Shown here: piece after piece, positions 8,840 to 15,228 of the stretch
Numbering within the stretch: position 1 is the stretch's first letter
Layout: the number at the start of each line of letters is the position of its first letter
DNA from: FEN-1297 sp963787005
Lineage (GTDB): Bacteria > Bacteroidota > Ignavibacteria > Ignavibacteriales > Ignavibacteriaceae
Direction of reading: 5' to 3'
Length of the DNA: 26,751 nt
Assembly (NCBI GenBank): GCA_963787005.1
Contig: CAWBBX010000048.1
Location: 1 to 26,751 of the forward strand
Notes under the pieces: model-generated
The model's database searches: none
Seen by the model: only the letters and a program-made list of their open reading frames with translations
Told to the model about the DNA's origin: nothing
Program-made: the position numbers and the translations under genes

Positions 8840-9184
8840 ATGGAAGCAAGAGCAGTACATAGATATATTGGTTCGTCACCCAGAAAGATGAGGTTGGTTA
8901 TCGACCTAATCCGCGGAATGTCGGTTGAAAAGGCAATTGAGGTTCTTCACTTTTCGTCGAAGCACGCATCGACGGACGCGGAAAAAGTTCTGAGATCCGC
9001 GGTAGCTAACCTTTTAAATAAGGACGATGCAACCAGAGTAGAACCTTCTGATTTAATTGTTAAAGAAGTCTTTGTCGATCAAGGACCTACGCTGAAAAGA
9101 ATTTCTCCTGCTCCCATGGGGCGAGCGTACAGAATCAGAAAACGTTCCTGTCATTTAACTATTGTGGTTGCTACAAAAGCATAA
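8840..9184 (+). CDS. rplV: 50S ribosomal protein L22
   Basis: 114 residues, usual for L22, whose beta-hairpin lines the exit tunnel opposite L4. SPRKMRLVIDLIRG near the N-terminus and the PTLKRISPAPMGRAYRIRKR hairpin (about 87-106) are recognisable. The hairpin has no insertion or deletion of the kind linked to macrolide resistance. The stop at 9182-9184 is followed at 9191 by the strong ribosome-binding site of rpsC. Confidence 0.96.
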   Translation: MEARAVHRYIGSSPRKMRLVIDLIRGMSVEKAIEVLHFSSKHASTDAEKVLRSAVANLLNKDDATRVEPSDLIVKEVFVDQGPTLKRISPAPMGRAYRIRKRSCHLTIVVATKA

Positions 9185-9203
9185 AATTTTAGGAGGATAT
9201 TTT

Positions 9204-9845
9204 TTGGGACAGAAAACTAACCCGATCGGTTTTAGAGTTGGAATTATTAGAGGATGGGACTCTAATTGGTATGAAAATAAAAGCTATGCTTCGAAATTAA
9301 AAGAAGACGATAAGCTTAGAACGTACATCAGGAATAGATTGAAGAAAGCCGGGATTTCCAGAATTGTTATTGACAGGACATCGAAGAATATAATCCTTAC
9401 AATTCACACATCAAGACCCGGTGTGGTTATAGGAAAGAGCGGTAAGGAAATTACCCAGCTCGAGCAGGAATTAAAGCAGATAACCGATAAGGAAGTTAAA
9501 GTCCAGATTTCCGAAATTAAAAGACCCGAGCTCGATGCGTACCTCGTAGCCGAGAACATAGCAAGCCAGCTTGCCGGAAGGGTTTCCTTCAGAAGAGCTA
9601 TGAAGATGGCTATTACCGCCGCGATGAGAATGGGAGCAGAGGGTATAAGAATTATGTGTGCCGGAAGGCTAGGCGGGGCAGAAATGGCCCGTACGGAACA
9701 GTACAAGGATGGCAGAATTCCACTGCATACAATTAGGGCCGATATAGATTACGCCAACGGAAGGGCCGAGACAATTTACGGTTCTATAGGCATAAAAGTT
9801 TGGATATGCCGCGGCGAGATCTTAGGAAAAAGAGTTACTGAATAA
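9204..9845 (+). CDS. rpsC: 30S ribosomal protein S3
   Basis: 213 residues with a TTG start at 9204, seven bases after a full AGGAGG site (9191-9196). This gives MGQKTNPIGFRVG, the canonical S3 N-terminus. An in-frame ATG at 9162 lies inside rplV and is rejected. S3 forms the mRNA entry channel with S4 and S5 and contributes to helicase activity. The KH domain signature RPGVVIGKSGKEI (about 70-82) and the C-terminal domain GAEGIRIMCAGRLGGAEMAR are present. The use of TTG with such a strong site suggests balanced initiation strength. Confidence 0.96.
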   Translation: MGQKTNPIGFRVGIIRGWDSNWYENKSYASKLKEDDKLRTYIRNRLKKAGISRIVIDRTSKNIILTIHTSRPGVVIGKSGKEITQLEQELKQITDKEVKVQISEIKRPELDAYLVAENIASQLAGRVSFRRAMKMAITAAMRMGAEGIRIMCAGRLGGAEMARTEQYKDGRIPLHTIRADIDYANGRAETIYGSIGIKVWICRGEILGKRVTE

Positions 9846-9866
9846 AATTACCGGGAGTTTTTAATC

Positions 9867-10283
9867 ATGTTAATGCCGAAAAGAGTAAAGTTTAGAAAAT
9901 CGCAGCGCGGAAGAATGGCCGGGAAGGCAAAACGCGGCAGTTCGGTTGCCTTCGGGGACTTCGGTCTCAAAGCCCTAGAGCCACACTGGATTACCAGCAG
10001 GCAGATTGAGGCTTGCCGTGTAGCCCTCTCCAGAAAGATGAAAAGGGACGGTAAAGTTTGGATTAGAATATTTCCGGATAAACCGGTTTCTAAAAAGCCG
10101 CTCGAAACAAGAATGGGTAAAGGAAAAGGCGCTCCCGAGTTTTGGGTTGCGGTTGTAAAGCCCGGCAGGGTTATGTTCGAGGTAGCGGGCGTTTCCAAGG
10201 AGCTCGCTCACGAAGCGCTGAAGACCTGCTCTTACAAGCTTCCCATTAAAACCAAGGTTGTTTCAAGACCGGACTTTGAATAA
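9867..10283 (+). CDS. rplP: 50S ribosomal protein L16
   Basis: 138 residues, standard for L16, which sits by the central protuberance and helps position A-site tRNA. MLMPKRVKFRKSQRGRM at the N-terminus and RMGKGKGAPEFWVAVVKPG (about 99-117) are diagnostic. ATG at 9867 follows GGGAG at 9851-9855. E. coli L16 is hydroxylated at Arg81 in its PDKPV-TKKPLE region; here the equivalent reads FPDKPVSKKPLETRMG. rpmC begins 19 bases after the stop. Confidence 0.97.
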   Translation: MLMPKRVKFRKSQRGRMAGKAKRGSSVAFGDFGLKALEPHWITSRQIEACRVALSRKMKRDGKVWIRIFPDKPVSKKPLETRMGKGKGAPEFWVAVVKPGRVMFEVAGVSKELAHEALKTCSYKLPIKTKVVSRPDFE

Positions 10284-10302
10284 TTCGAAAGGTGATTTTG
10301 AG

Positions 10303-10539
10303 ATGAAGATCCATGAAATAAAAGAAATGAAAAACGACGAGCTGATTAAGCAGATCGACGAGGAATCGAAAAGTCTTCTGGACCTTCGTTTCGCTCATCA
10401 GCTTAAGCAGCTGACCAACACCGCTAAGATGAAGCTGTTGAAGAAAGATATTGCCATGATGAAAACCGTGCTCAGAGAAAGAGAGACGGTGGAGACGGCG
10501 GCCGCTCAAAAAGTCAACAAAGAAGGAGTTAACGCGTAA
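10303..10539 (+). CDS. rpmC: 50S ribosomal protein L29
   Basis: 78 residues from ATG at 10303, after an AAAGGTG site. L29 is a helical-hairpin protein next to L23 at the exit tunnel. The core signature LDLRFAHQLKQLTNTAKMK is clear. The frame is open upstream to an ATG at 10258 inside rplP, but that would add 15 non-homologous residues and overlap rplP. Slightly longer than typical (63-70) because of a C-terminal tail, AAAQKVNKEGVNA. rpsQ follows two bases after the stop. Confidence 0.93.
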   Translation: MKIHEIKEMKNDELIKQIDEESKSLLDLRFAHQLKQLTNTAKMKLLKKDIAMMKTVLRERETVETAAAQKVNKEGVNA

Positions 10540-10541
10540 AT

Positions 10542-10799
10542 ATGGAACAGCGTGCATTAAGAAAAACTAGAGTCGGCGTAGTTGTGAGCAACAAAATGCA
10601 GAAAACAATTACAGTTGCGATTGAGAGAAGGGTTTCTCATCCGATCTATAAGAAATATTTTAAGAAGACGACCAAATTGATGGCTCACGATGAAAAAAGC
10701 GAATGCAAAATAGGTGATAAAGTTAAGATAATGGAAACACGTCCGATGAGCCTTAAGAAGAGATGGCGTTTAGTAGAAATTGTTGAAAAAGCCAAGTAG
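10542..10799 (+). CDS. rpsQ: 30S ribosomal protein S17
   Basis: 85 residues, the normal length for S17, an early 16S-binding OB-fold protein. RKTRVGVVVSNKMQKTITVAIE near the N-terminus and the C-terminal ETRPMSLKKRWRLVEI are typical. It starts two bases after rpmC, consistent with coupling. It closes the S10 block; rplN opens the spc block 21 bases later with its own AAGGAG site, with no terminator or promoter between them, so the two blocks appear co-transcribed. Confidence 0.96.
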   Translation: MEQRALRKTRVGVVVSNKMQKTITVAIERRVSHPIYKKYFKKTTKLMAHDEKSECKIGDKVKIMETRPMSLKKRWRLVEIVEKAK

Positions 10800-10820
10800 C
10801 AAGCAAGGAGAAATGCAGAA

Positions 10821-11189
10821 ATGATCCAAGAAGAAACGAATTTAGTGGTCGCCGATAACTCAGGCGCAAAAAAAGTAAGATGCATTCGCGTACTTGGCGG
10901 AAGCGGGAGAAAATACGCAAGTGTTGGCGACCTGATCGTAGTTGCTGTTAAGGCCGCTATCCCTAACGGCACAGTTAAAAAAGGCGAGGTTTCAAGAGCG
11001 GTTATTGTAAGGACGAAAAAGGAAGTCCGTAGGAAAGACGGCTCTTACATCCGCTTCGACGAGAACGCAGCCGTTCTGATAAACAACCAGAACGAGCCGA
11101 AGGGAACCCGTATCTTTGGTCCCGTTGCCAGGGAACTTAGAGAAAAACAGTTTATGAAAATAGTTTCCTTAGCACCTGAAGTTTTATAA
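10821..11189 (+). CDS. rplN: 50S ribosomal protein L14
   Basis: 122 residues, exactly the usual L14 length. L14 lies at the subunit interface, contacts L19 and is the docking site of the silencing factor RsfS. TNLVVADNSGAKKVRCIRVLG (about 6-26) and VRRKDGSYIRFDENAAVLIN are diagnostic. ATG at 10821 after AAGGAG. First gene of the spc block. Confidence 0.97.
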   Translation: MIQEETNLVVADNSGAKKVRCIRVLGGSGRKYASVGDLIVVAVKAAIPNGTVKKGEVSRAVIVRTKKEVRRKDGSYIRFDENAAVLINNQNEPKGTRIFGPVARELREKQFMKIVSLAPEVL

Positions 11190-11204
11190 AGATTTGGGAT
11201 TGAA

Positions 11205-11528
11205 ATGAAAATCAGAAAAAATGATAATGTAGTAGTTATAGCCGGGAACGACAGAGGGAAAACCGGCAAAGTACTTAAAGTTTTCCCCAAGAACTCCAAG
11301 GTAATCGTGGAAGGGATCAACATAAGAAAGAGGCACACGAAGCCCAGCCAGTCAAACCCGCAGGGCGGCATAATCGAAAAGGAACTGCCGATTCACTTTT
11401 CGAACGTGATGCTTATAGATCCCAACAATAACGAAGGCACGCGCCTCGGATCGCAGGTGATACTCGACGAAAAAACCGGCAAGAAGAAGAGAGTACGTAT
11501 CAGCAGATCAAGCGGTGAGATGATTTAA
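11205..11528 (+). CDS. rplX: 50S ribosomal protein L24
   Basis: 107 residues, normal for L24, an assembly-initiator protein that binds the 5' end of 23S rRNA. The KOW-type segment NDNVVVIAGNDRGKTGKV (about 6-23) and the QGGIIEKELPIHFSNVML stretch identify it. ATG at 11205, 15 bases after rplN; the upstream site is weak (GGGAT). Confidence 0.96.
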   Translation: MKIRKNDNVVVIAGNDRGKTGKVLKVFPKNSKVIVEGINIRKRHTKPSQSNPQGGIIEKELPIHFSNVMLIDPNNNEGTRLGSQVILDEKTGKKKRVRISRSSGEMI

Positions 11529-11560
11529 CAATAACTAAATTCTCAAGGTTTAATTCAGTA

Positions 11561-12217
11561 ATGGCAGACAAGAAAACAAAAAAAGACGCTACAGAAAAAA
11601 AGGCCAAAGGATCTAAAAAAGAAGCCGCAAAAGCTCCGGCCGAAAAAGAGATTAGAATAAAGGCCAGATTAGCCGATGCTTATAAAGCCGAAATAATTCC
11701 CGAGATGAGGAAGAAATTCGGATACAAAAGCATTATGCAGGTTCCCAAGCTCAACAAGATTGTTATTAACATGGGTGTGGGCGACGCGGTTGCGGATCAG
11801 AAGATCCTGGAAGAGGCCGTTAAGGAACTCGAAACTATTACCGGGCAAAAGGCCAGTATTAGAAAAGCCAAGAAGGCTATTTCTAACTTCAAGCTTAGAG
11901 AAGGCGTTAACATAGGCGCTATGGTTACTCTCAGACGCGAAAAGATGTACGAGTTTATGGATAGGCTTCTCAATATAGCTCTTCCCCGTGTAAGGGACTT
12001 TAGAGGCCTTTCGGACAAGTCGTTCGACGGGCGAGGTAATTACACTCTAGGCGTTAAAGAGCAGATTATTTTCCCGGAGATCAACGTTGATAAGATCACA
12101 AAGATCCTGGGTATGGACGTAACATTTGTAACCACTGCCGAGACGGACAACGAAGCTTACGAACTGCTTCAGCTCTTCGGCTTCCCGTTCAGAAAAAAAG
12201 AAATTAAAACAGCGTAA
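11561..12217 (+). CDS. rplE: 50S ribosomal protein L5 with a charged N-terminal extension
   Basis: 218 residues, against the usual 178-185. L5 forms part of the central protuberance with 5S rRNA, L18 and L25. The core starts near residue 34 (ARLADAYKAEIIPEMRKKF) and includes QVPKLNKIVINMGVG and RDFRGLSDKSFDGRGNYTLG. The first 33 residues are an extra Lys/Ala/Glu-rich tail with no hydrophobic character. No start codon exists at the family-typical position, so the extension is probably real. The next in-frame Met is inside the core. Confidence 0.95.
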   Translation: MADKKTKKDATEKKAKGSKKEAAKAPAEKEIRIKARLADAYKAEIIPEMRKKFGYKSIMQVPKLNKIVINMGVGDAVADQKILEEAVKELETITGQKASIRKAKKAISNFKLREGVNIGAMVTLRREKMYEFMDRLLNIALPRVRDFRGLSDKSFDGRGNYTLGVKEQIIFPEINVDKITKILGMDVTFVTTAETDNEAYELLQLFGFPFRKKEIKTA

Positions 12218-12229
12218 ATAGGAGAATTA

Positions 12230-12499
12230 ATGGCCCGTAAAAGTTTAATAGCCAGAGAAGCAAAGAGACAGAAGCTTGTAGATAAATTCATAAAGCTTAG
12301 AAAAGAATTAAAAGAACAAGGTGATTACGAAGCATTGCAGAAGTTACCTAAAAATTCTTCTCCTGTAAGACTGCATAATCGATGCATGTTTACGGGAAGA
12401 GCGCGCTCTTATTACCGTAAGTTCGGTGTATCCCGTCTGGTGCTTAGAGAAATGGCCCTAAAGGGTGAAATTCCAGGATTAAAAAAGTCAAGTTGGTAG
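12230..12499 (+). CDS. rpsN: 30S ribosomal protein S14, zinc-free type
   Basis: 89 residues. This is the longer, zinc-independent form of S14: the CxxC...CxxC knuckle of the ~61-residue form is absent and only one Cys remains (in NRCMFTGRARSYYRKFGVSR). The C-terminus ends in the conserved LKKSSW. S14 completes the small-subunit head near S3 and S10. ATG at 12230 after AGGAG. The stop TAG overlaps the AGGAGGAG site of rpsH. Confidence 0.96.
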   Translation: MARKSLIAREAKRQKLVDKFIKLRKELKEQGDYEALQKLPKNSSPVRLHNRCMFTGRARSYYRKFGVSRLVLREMALKGEIPGLKKSSW

Positions 12500-12512
12500 G
12501 AGGAGAAGAATT

Positions 12513-12908
12513 ATGCCGGTTACAGATCCGATATCAGATTTCTTAACAAGAATACGCAACGCTGCTAAAGCGAAGATGAAGAGAGTGGAAATTCCCGCTT
12601 CAAATATGAAGAAAAGCCTTGCGGAGATTCTTAAGCAGCAAAAGTTTATAGAAGATTACGAGATAGTTGAAGATAACAAACAGAATATAATCCGCATCCA
12701 GTTAAAATATATTAACGGCGTTTCGGCTATCAGCGGATTAAAAAGAATAAGCACGCCCGGTTTAAGAACCTATAAAGGCGCGGGCGAACTTCCCAGAGTA
12801 CTTAACGGTTTGGGAGTCGCCGTAATTTCTACATCAAAGGGATTATTAACCGGCAAGGAAGCTAAGGCCCAATTGGTTGGCGGCGAAGTTGTCTGTTATA
12901 TATGGTAA
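12513..12908 (+). CDS. rpsH: 30S ribosomal protein S8
   Basis: 131 residues, usual for S8, a primary binder of the 16S central domain. DPISDFLTRIRNAAKAK at the N-terminus, YKGAGELPRVLNGLG and the final GGEVVCYIW are diagnostic. ATG at 12513 follows an AGGAGGAG site that begins at the rpsN stop. In E. coli S8 represses the spc operon by binding mRNA near the rplE start; no such structure was identified here by eye. Confidence 0.97.
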   Translation: MPVTDPISDFLTRIRNAAKAKMKRVEIPASNMKKSLAEILKQQKFIEDYEIVEDNKQNIIRIQLKYINGVSAISGLKRISTPGLRTYKGAGELPRVLNGLGVAVISTSKGLLTGKEAKAQLVGGEVVCYIW

Positions 12909-12929
12909 ATCATTCAATGGAGTTTGAAA

Positions 12930-13469
12930 GTGTCAAGAATCGGTAAAAAACCAATAAACGTACCTAAAGGCGTAACCGTTACTTTAGACGGTCAGAATAT
13001 TAAAGTAAAAGGACCAAAGGGAGAACTGGAAAGCAGGTTTCATCCCAACATGTCCATCGAGCTTAAAGACGACGTCCTTACGGTAACAAGACCCAACGAC
13101 CTGAAGGAAAACAAGGCGCTTCACGGTTTAACTAGGGCGCTTATTCAGAATATGATAGTCGGGGTTACCGACTCATACCAGAAGACTCTGGATATAGTCG
13201 GAGTAGGCTACAGGGCCGAGTTGAAGGGAAAGAATCTTCTTCTGAACATCGGTTTCTCTCATCCTATTTATTTTATGCCTCCCGACGGAGTTTCACTGCA
13301 GGCGCCTACTCAAACCCAGATAGTTATATCGGGTATAGATAAGCAGCTTGTAGGAATGGTTGCGGCGAAGATTAGATCTATAAGGAAACCCGAGCCGTAC
13401 AAAGGTAAAGGAATTAAATACTCAGACGAACAAATTCAAAGGAAAGCCGGTAAGACCGCAGGCAAATAA
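12930..13469 (+). CDS. rplF: 50S ribosomal protein L6
   Basis: 179 residues from GTG at 12930, seven bases after GGAG (12919-12922); this gives MSRIGKKPINVPKGV, the family N-terminus. A TTG at 12924 in the same frame sits only one base from the ribosome-binding site and is rejected. L6 is a two-lobed protein near the sarcin-ricin loop. VVGVGYRAELKGKNL-like sequence in the centre (IVGVGYRAELKGKNL) and the C-terminal IRSIRKPEPYKGKGIKYSDE are diagnostic. Confidence 0.96.
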   Translation: MSRIGKKPINVPKGVTVTLDGQNIKVKGPKGELESRFHPNMSIELKDDVLTVTRPNDLKENKALHGLTRALIQNMIVGVTDSYQKTLDIVGVGYRAELKGKNLLLNIGFSHPIYFMPPDGVSLQAPTQTQIVISGIDKQLVGMVAAKIRSIRKPEPYKGKGIKYSDEQIQRKAGKTAGK

Positions 13470-13492
13470 TTTTTATCGAGGATAAATTTAGC

Positions 13493-13858
13493 ATGATCAA
13501 GAGAAATAATAATTCGAGACTTCGTTCAAAAACAAAGATTAGGAAAATGATTTCGGGAACTCAGGAAAGACCCCGCTTAACCGTTTATCGCAGCCTCAAT
13601 AATATTTATGCGCAGCTGATTGACGATTCTGCGGGCAAGACCCTGGTTACCGCGTCGTCTCTTTCGAAAGAATTGAAGGAAGAACTTCAGAAAGCGAAGG
13701 GGAAGATATCGAAGAGTAAGGCAGTCGGCTCCTTGGTTGCGAAAAAAGCTCTTGAACAAAATATCTCTTCCGTAGTCTTTGACAGAAACGGCTACAGATA
13801 CCATGGACGAATTCAAGCGGTTGCCGAAGGTGCTCGCGAAGGAGGCTTGAAATTTTAG
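13493..13858 (+). CDS. rplR: 50S ribosomal protein L18
   Basis: 121 residues, normal for L18, which binds 5S rRNA with L5. The RPRLTVYRSLNNIYAQLIDD segment and the C-terminal VFDRNGYRYHGRIQAVAEGAR are diagnostic. ATG at 13493. The stop TAG (13856-13858) lies inside the 5' arm of a small hairpin that precedes a tRNA gene; the next protein gene, rpsE, starts 184 bases later, which is wide for this cluster. Confidence 0.97.
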   Translation: MIKRNNNSRLRSKTKIRKMISGTQERPRLTVYRSLNNIYAQLIDDSAGKTLVTASSLSKELKEELQKAKGKISKSKAVGSLVAKKALEQNISSVVFDRNGYRYHGRIQAVAEGAREGGLKF

Positions 13859-13878
13859 TTATGCAGTTAACTAATTTT
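13855..13878 (+). other. AT-rich hairpin between rplR and the tRNA gene
   Basis: TTAGTTA (13855-13861) pairs perfectly with TAACTAA (13868-13874) around a 6-base loop, followed by TTTT (13875-13878). It spans the rplR stop codon and abuts the tRNA 5' end. The shape resembles a weak terminator or an RNA-processing structure; with only one G-C pair it is unlikely to terminate efficiently. Confidence 0.4.
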
Positions 13879-13948
13879 GCCGGGTCGTCTAATGGCAGGA
13901 CTACGCCCTTTGGAGGCGTCTGTAGAGGTTCGAATCCTCTCCCGGCAG
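13878..13948 (+). tRNA. tRNA-Gln (anticodon UUG)
   Basis: A full cloverleaf can be drawn. The acceptor TGCCGGG (13878-13884) pairs with CCCGGCA (13941-13947); the D stem is GTC/GAC with a GG-containing loop; the anticodon stem ACGCC/GGCGT (13903-13907, 13915-13919) holds loop CTTTGGA with anticodon TTG at 13910-13912; the T stem AGAGG/CCTCT holds TTCGAAT. The discriminator is G (13948) and the first pair is U-A, both typical of glutamine tRNAs. The 3' CCA is not encoded and must be added by CCA transferase. It lies in the same orientation between rplR and rpsE, so it is probably cut out of the long ribosomal-protein transcript. Confidence 0.95.
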
Positions 13949-13976
13949 CTAGCTTGCCGGTTGGGGAATGCCCGGC
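13942..13976 (+). other. Alternative hairpins overlapping the tRNA 3' end
   Basis: CCGGCA at 13942-13947 (the tRNA acceptor 3' strand) is perfectly complementary to TGCCGG at 13955-13960, seven bases downstream, which repeats the tRNA 5' acceptor strand. The downstream GCCGG (13956-13960) can instead pair with CCGGC (13972-13976). The transcript could therefore fold in mutually exclusive ways. Function is inference. Confidence 0.45.
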
Positions 13977-14042
13977 TTCTTTATAAGGTAAAGATTTTAA
14001 TAATAACAAGTTTATTTAATACTTGAGTTCTTGGAGAATCAA

Positions 14043-14550
14043 TTGAAAAATGTAAAATCAAGCGAAGCAGAAGGCCTTAAAAGAAAAAGTAGTTCACATT
14101 AACCGTGTGGCTAAGGTTGTAAAAGGCGGTCGCCGTTTCAGCTTTAACGCCATTGTAGTTGTGGGCAACGGAGAAGGAACGGTAGGAGTAGGATTAGGAA
14201 AAGCAAACGAGGTTACCGATGCAATCTCCAAAGGAATTGACGACGCAAAAAAGAGCCTTGTAAAAGTTTCCGTTATTAAAGGTACAATAGCTCACGAGAT
14301 AATCGGAAAATACGGCGCGGGAAAAGTTCTCCTTAAACCCGCTTCGCCCGGTACCGGACTAATAGCCGGCGGCGGAGTTCGCGCGGTTCTCGAGGCGGCC
14401 GGCGTGCAGGATATCCTTACAAAATCGCTGGGCTCGAGTAATCCTCATAACCAGGTTAAGGCCACGCTGAACGGACTTCGGAGCGTAGCCGACGCCAGGA
14501 AGATGGCAAAGAAAAGGGGTATTACCGTAAGCGAATTGTTCAATTCTTAA
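14043..14550 (+). CDS. rpsE: 30S ribosomal protein S5, with an apparent +1 frameshift
   Basis: S5 shapes the mRNA entry and decoding region. The best start is TTG at 14043, six bases after GGAG (14033-14036), reading about MKNVKSSEAEGLK. This frame then fails; homology (EKVVHINRVAKVVKGGRRFSF, then VGVGLGKANEV) continues one frame over to 14550. Dropping one A from the AAAA at 14079-14082 joins the two into 168 residues, the normal S5 length. The downstream frame has no start before a stop at 14053-14055 except GTG at 14107, which would delete about 20 conserved residues. A sequence error is the most likely cause. The start codon is chosen from spacing and homology. Confidence 0.9.
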
Positions 14551-14561
14551 TTGAGGATATA

Positions 14562-14747
14562 ATGAGTAAAATTAAAATTACACAGACTAGAAGTATAATA
14601 GACAGGCCTAAGGATCAGAAACTGACCATCAAGGCGCTCGGCCTGGGTAGACCGAACTGGGAAAAAATTCACAACGATACTCCTCAAATAAGAGGGATGG
14701 TAAGAAAAGTATCCCATCTTGTTAAATTAGAAGAAATCAAGAAATAA
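14562..14747 (+). CDS. rpmD: 50S ribosomal protein L30
   Basis: 61 residues, normal for L30. KITQTRSIIDRPKDQK at the N-terminus, ALGLGRPN in the middle and IRGMVRKVSHLVKLEE at the end are the family signature. ATG at 14562 follows a GAGGAT site, 11 bases after rpsE. rplO follows after 11 bases, as in nearly all spc operons. Confidence 0.96.
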   Translation: MSKIKITQTRSIIDRPKDQKLTIKALGLGRPNWEKIHNDTPQIRGMVRKVSHLVKLEEIKK

Positions 14748-14758
14748 ACGGGTTTATA

Positions 14759-15217
14759 ATGGATATTCTAAGCAATTTAAAATATGCCTCGGGTTCTAGG
14801 AAGAAAACCAAAAGAGTGGCCAGGGGTGAAGGCTCGGGTCACGGCGGGACCGCCACGAGAGGAATGAACGGACAGATGTCGCGTTCCGGATCTAAGCACA
14901 AAGCCTGGTTCGAAGGCGGCCAGATGCCTCTTCAGAGAAGGATACCTAAGGTTGGTTTTACTAACCATTTTAAAGAGTCCTACCAGGTGGTTAACATCGA
15001 TACTCTTCAGAAGATGGTTGATAATAAAGGAGTGAAAGACGAAGTATTGAACGCCGAGACTTTGAAGAAATACGGCGTTGTTACAAGTTCCAAGCTTCCG
15101 GTTAAGATACTAGGCAACGGTGAAATTAAGGCGAAGCTTAACCTGCAGGTTAACGCCTACACCAAGTCGGCTAAAGAAAAAATTGAAGCCGCCGGCGGTA
15201 AAATCGAAAAGATATAA
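14759..15217 (+). CDS. rplO: 50S ribosomal protein L15
   Basis: 152 residues, in the L15 range of about 144-150. The Gly/Arg-rich N-terminal extension that threads into 23S rRNA is visible as RVARGEGSGHGGTATRGMNG (about 20-39), followed by FEGGQMPLQRRIPKVGF. The C-terminal globular domain ends in KEKIEAAGGKIEKI. ATG at 14759; secY starts 11 bases after the stop. Confidence 0.96.
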   Translation: MDILSNLKYASGSRKKTKRVARGEGSGHGGTATRGMNGQMSRSGSKHKAWFEGGQMPLQRRIPKVGFTNHFKESYQVVNIDTLQKMVDNKGVKDEVLNAETLKKYGVVTSSKLPVKILGNGEIKAKLNLQVNAYTKSAKEKIEAAGGKIEKI

Positions 15218-15228
15218 TCTGGAATTAA

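Noticed and set aside
9162..9203. Upstream ATG start for rpsC
   Set aside because: It lies inside rplV and adds 14 non-homologous residues; TTG at 9204 has an AGGAGG site and the canonical N-terminus.
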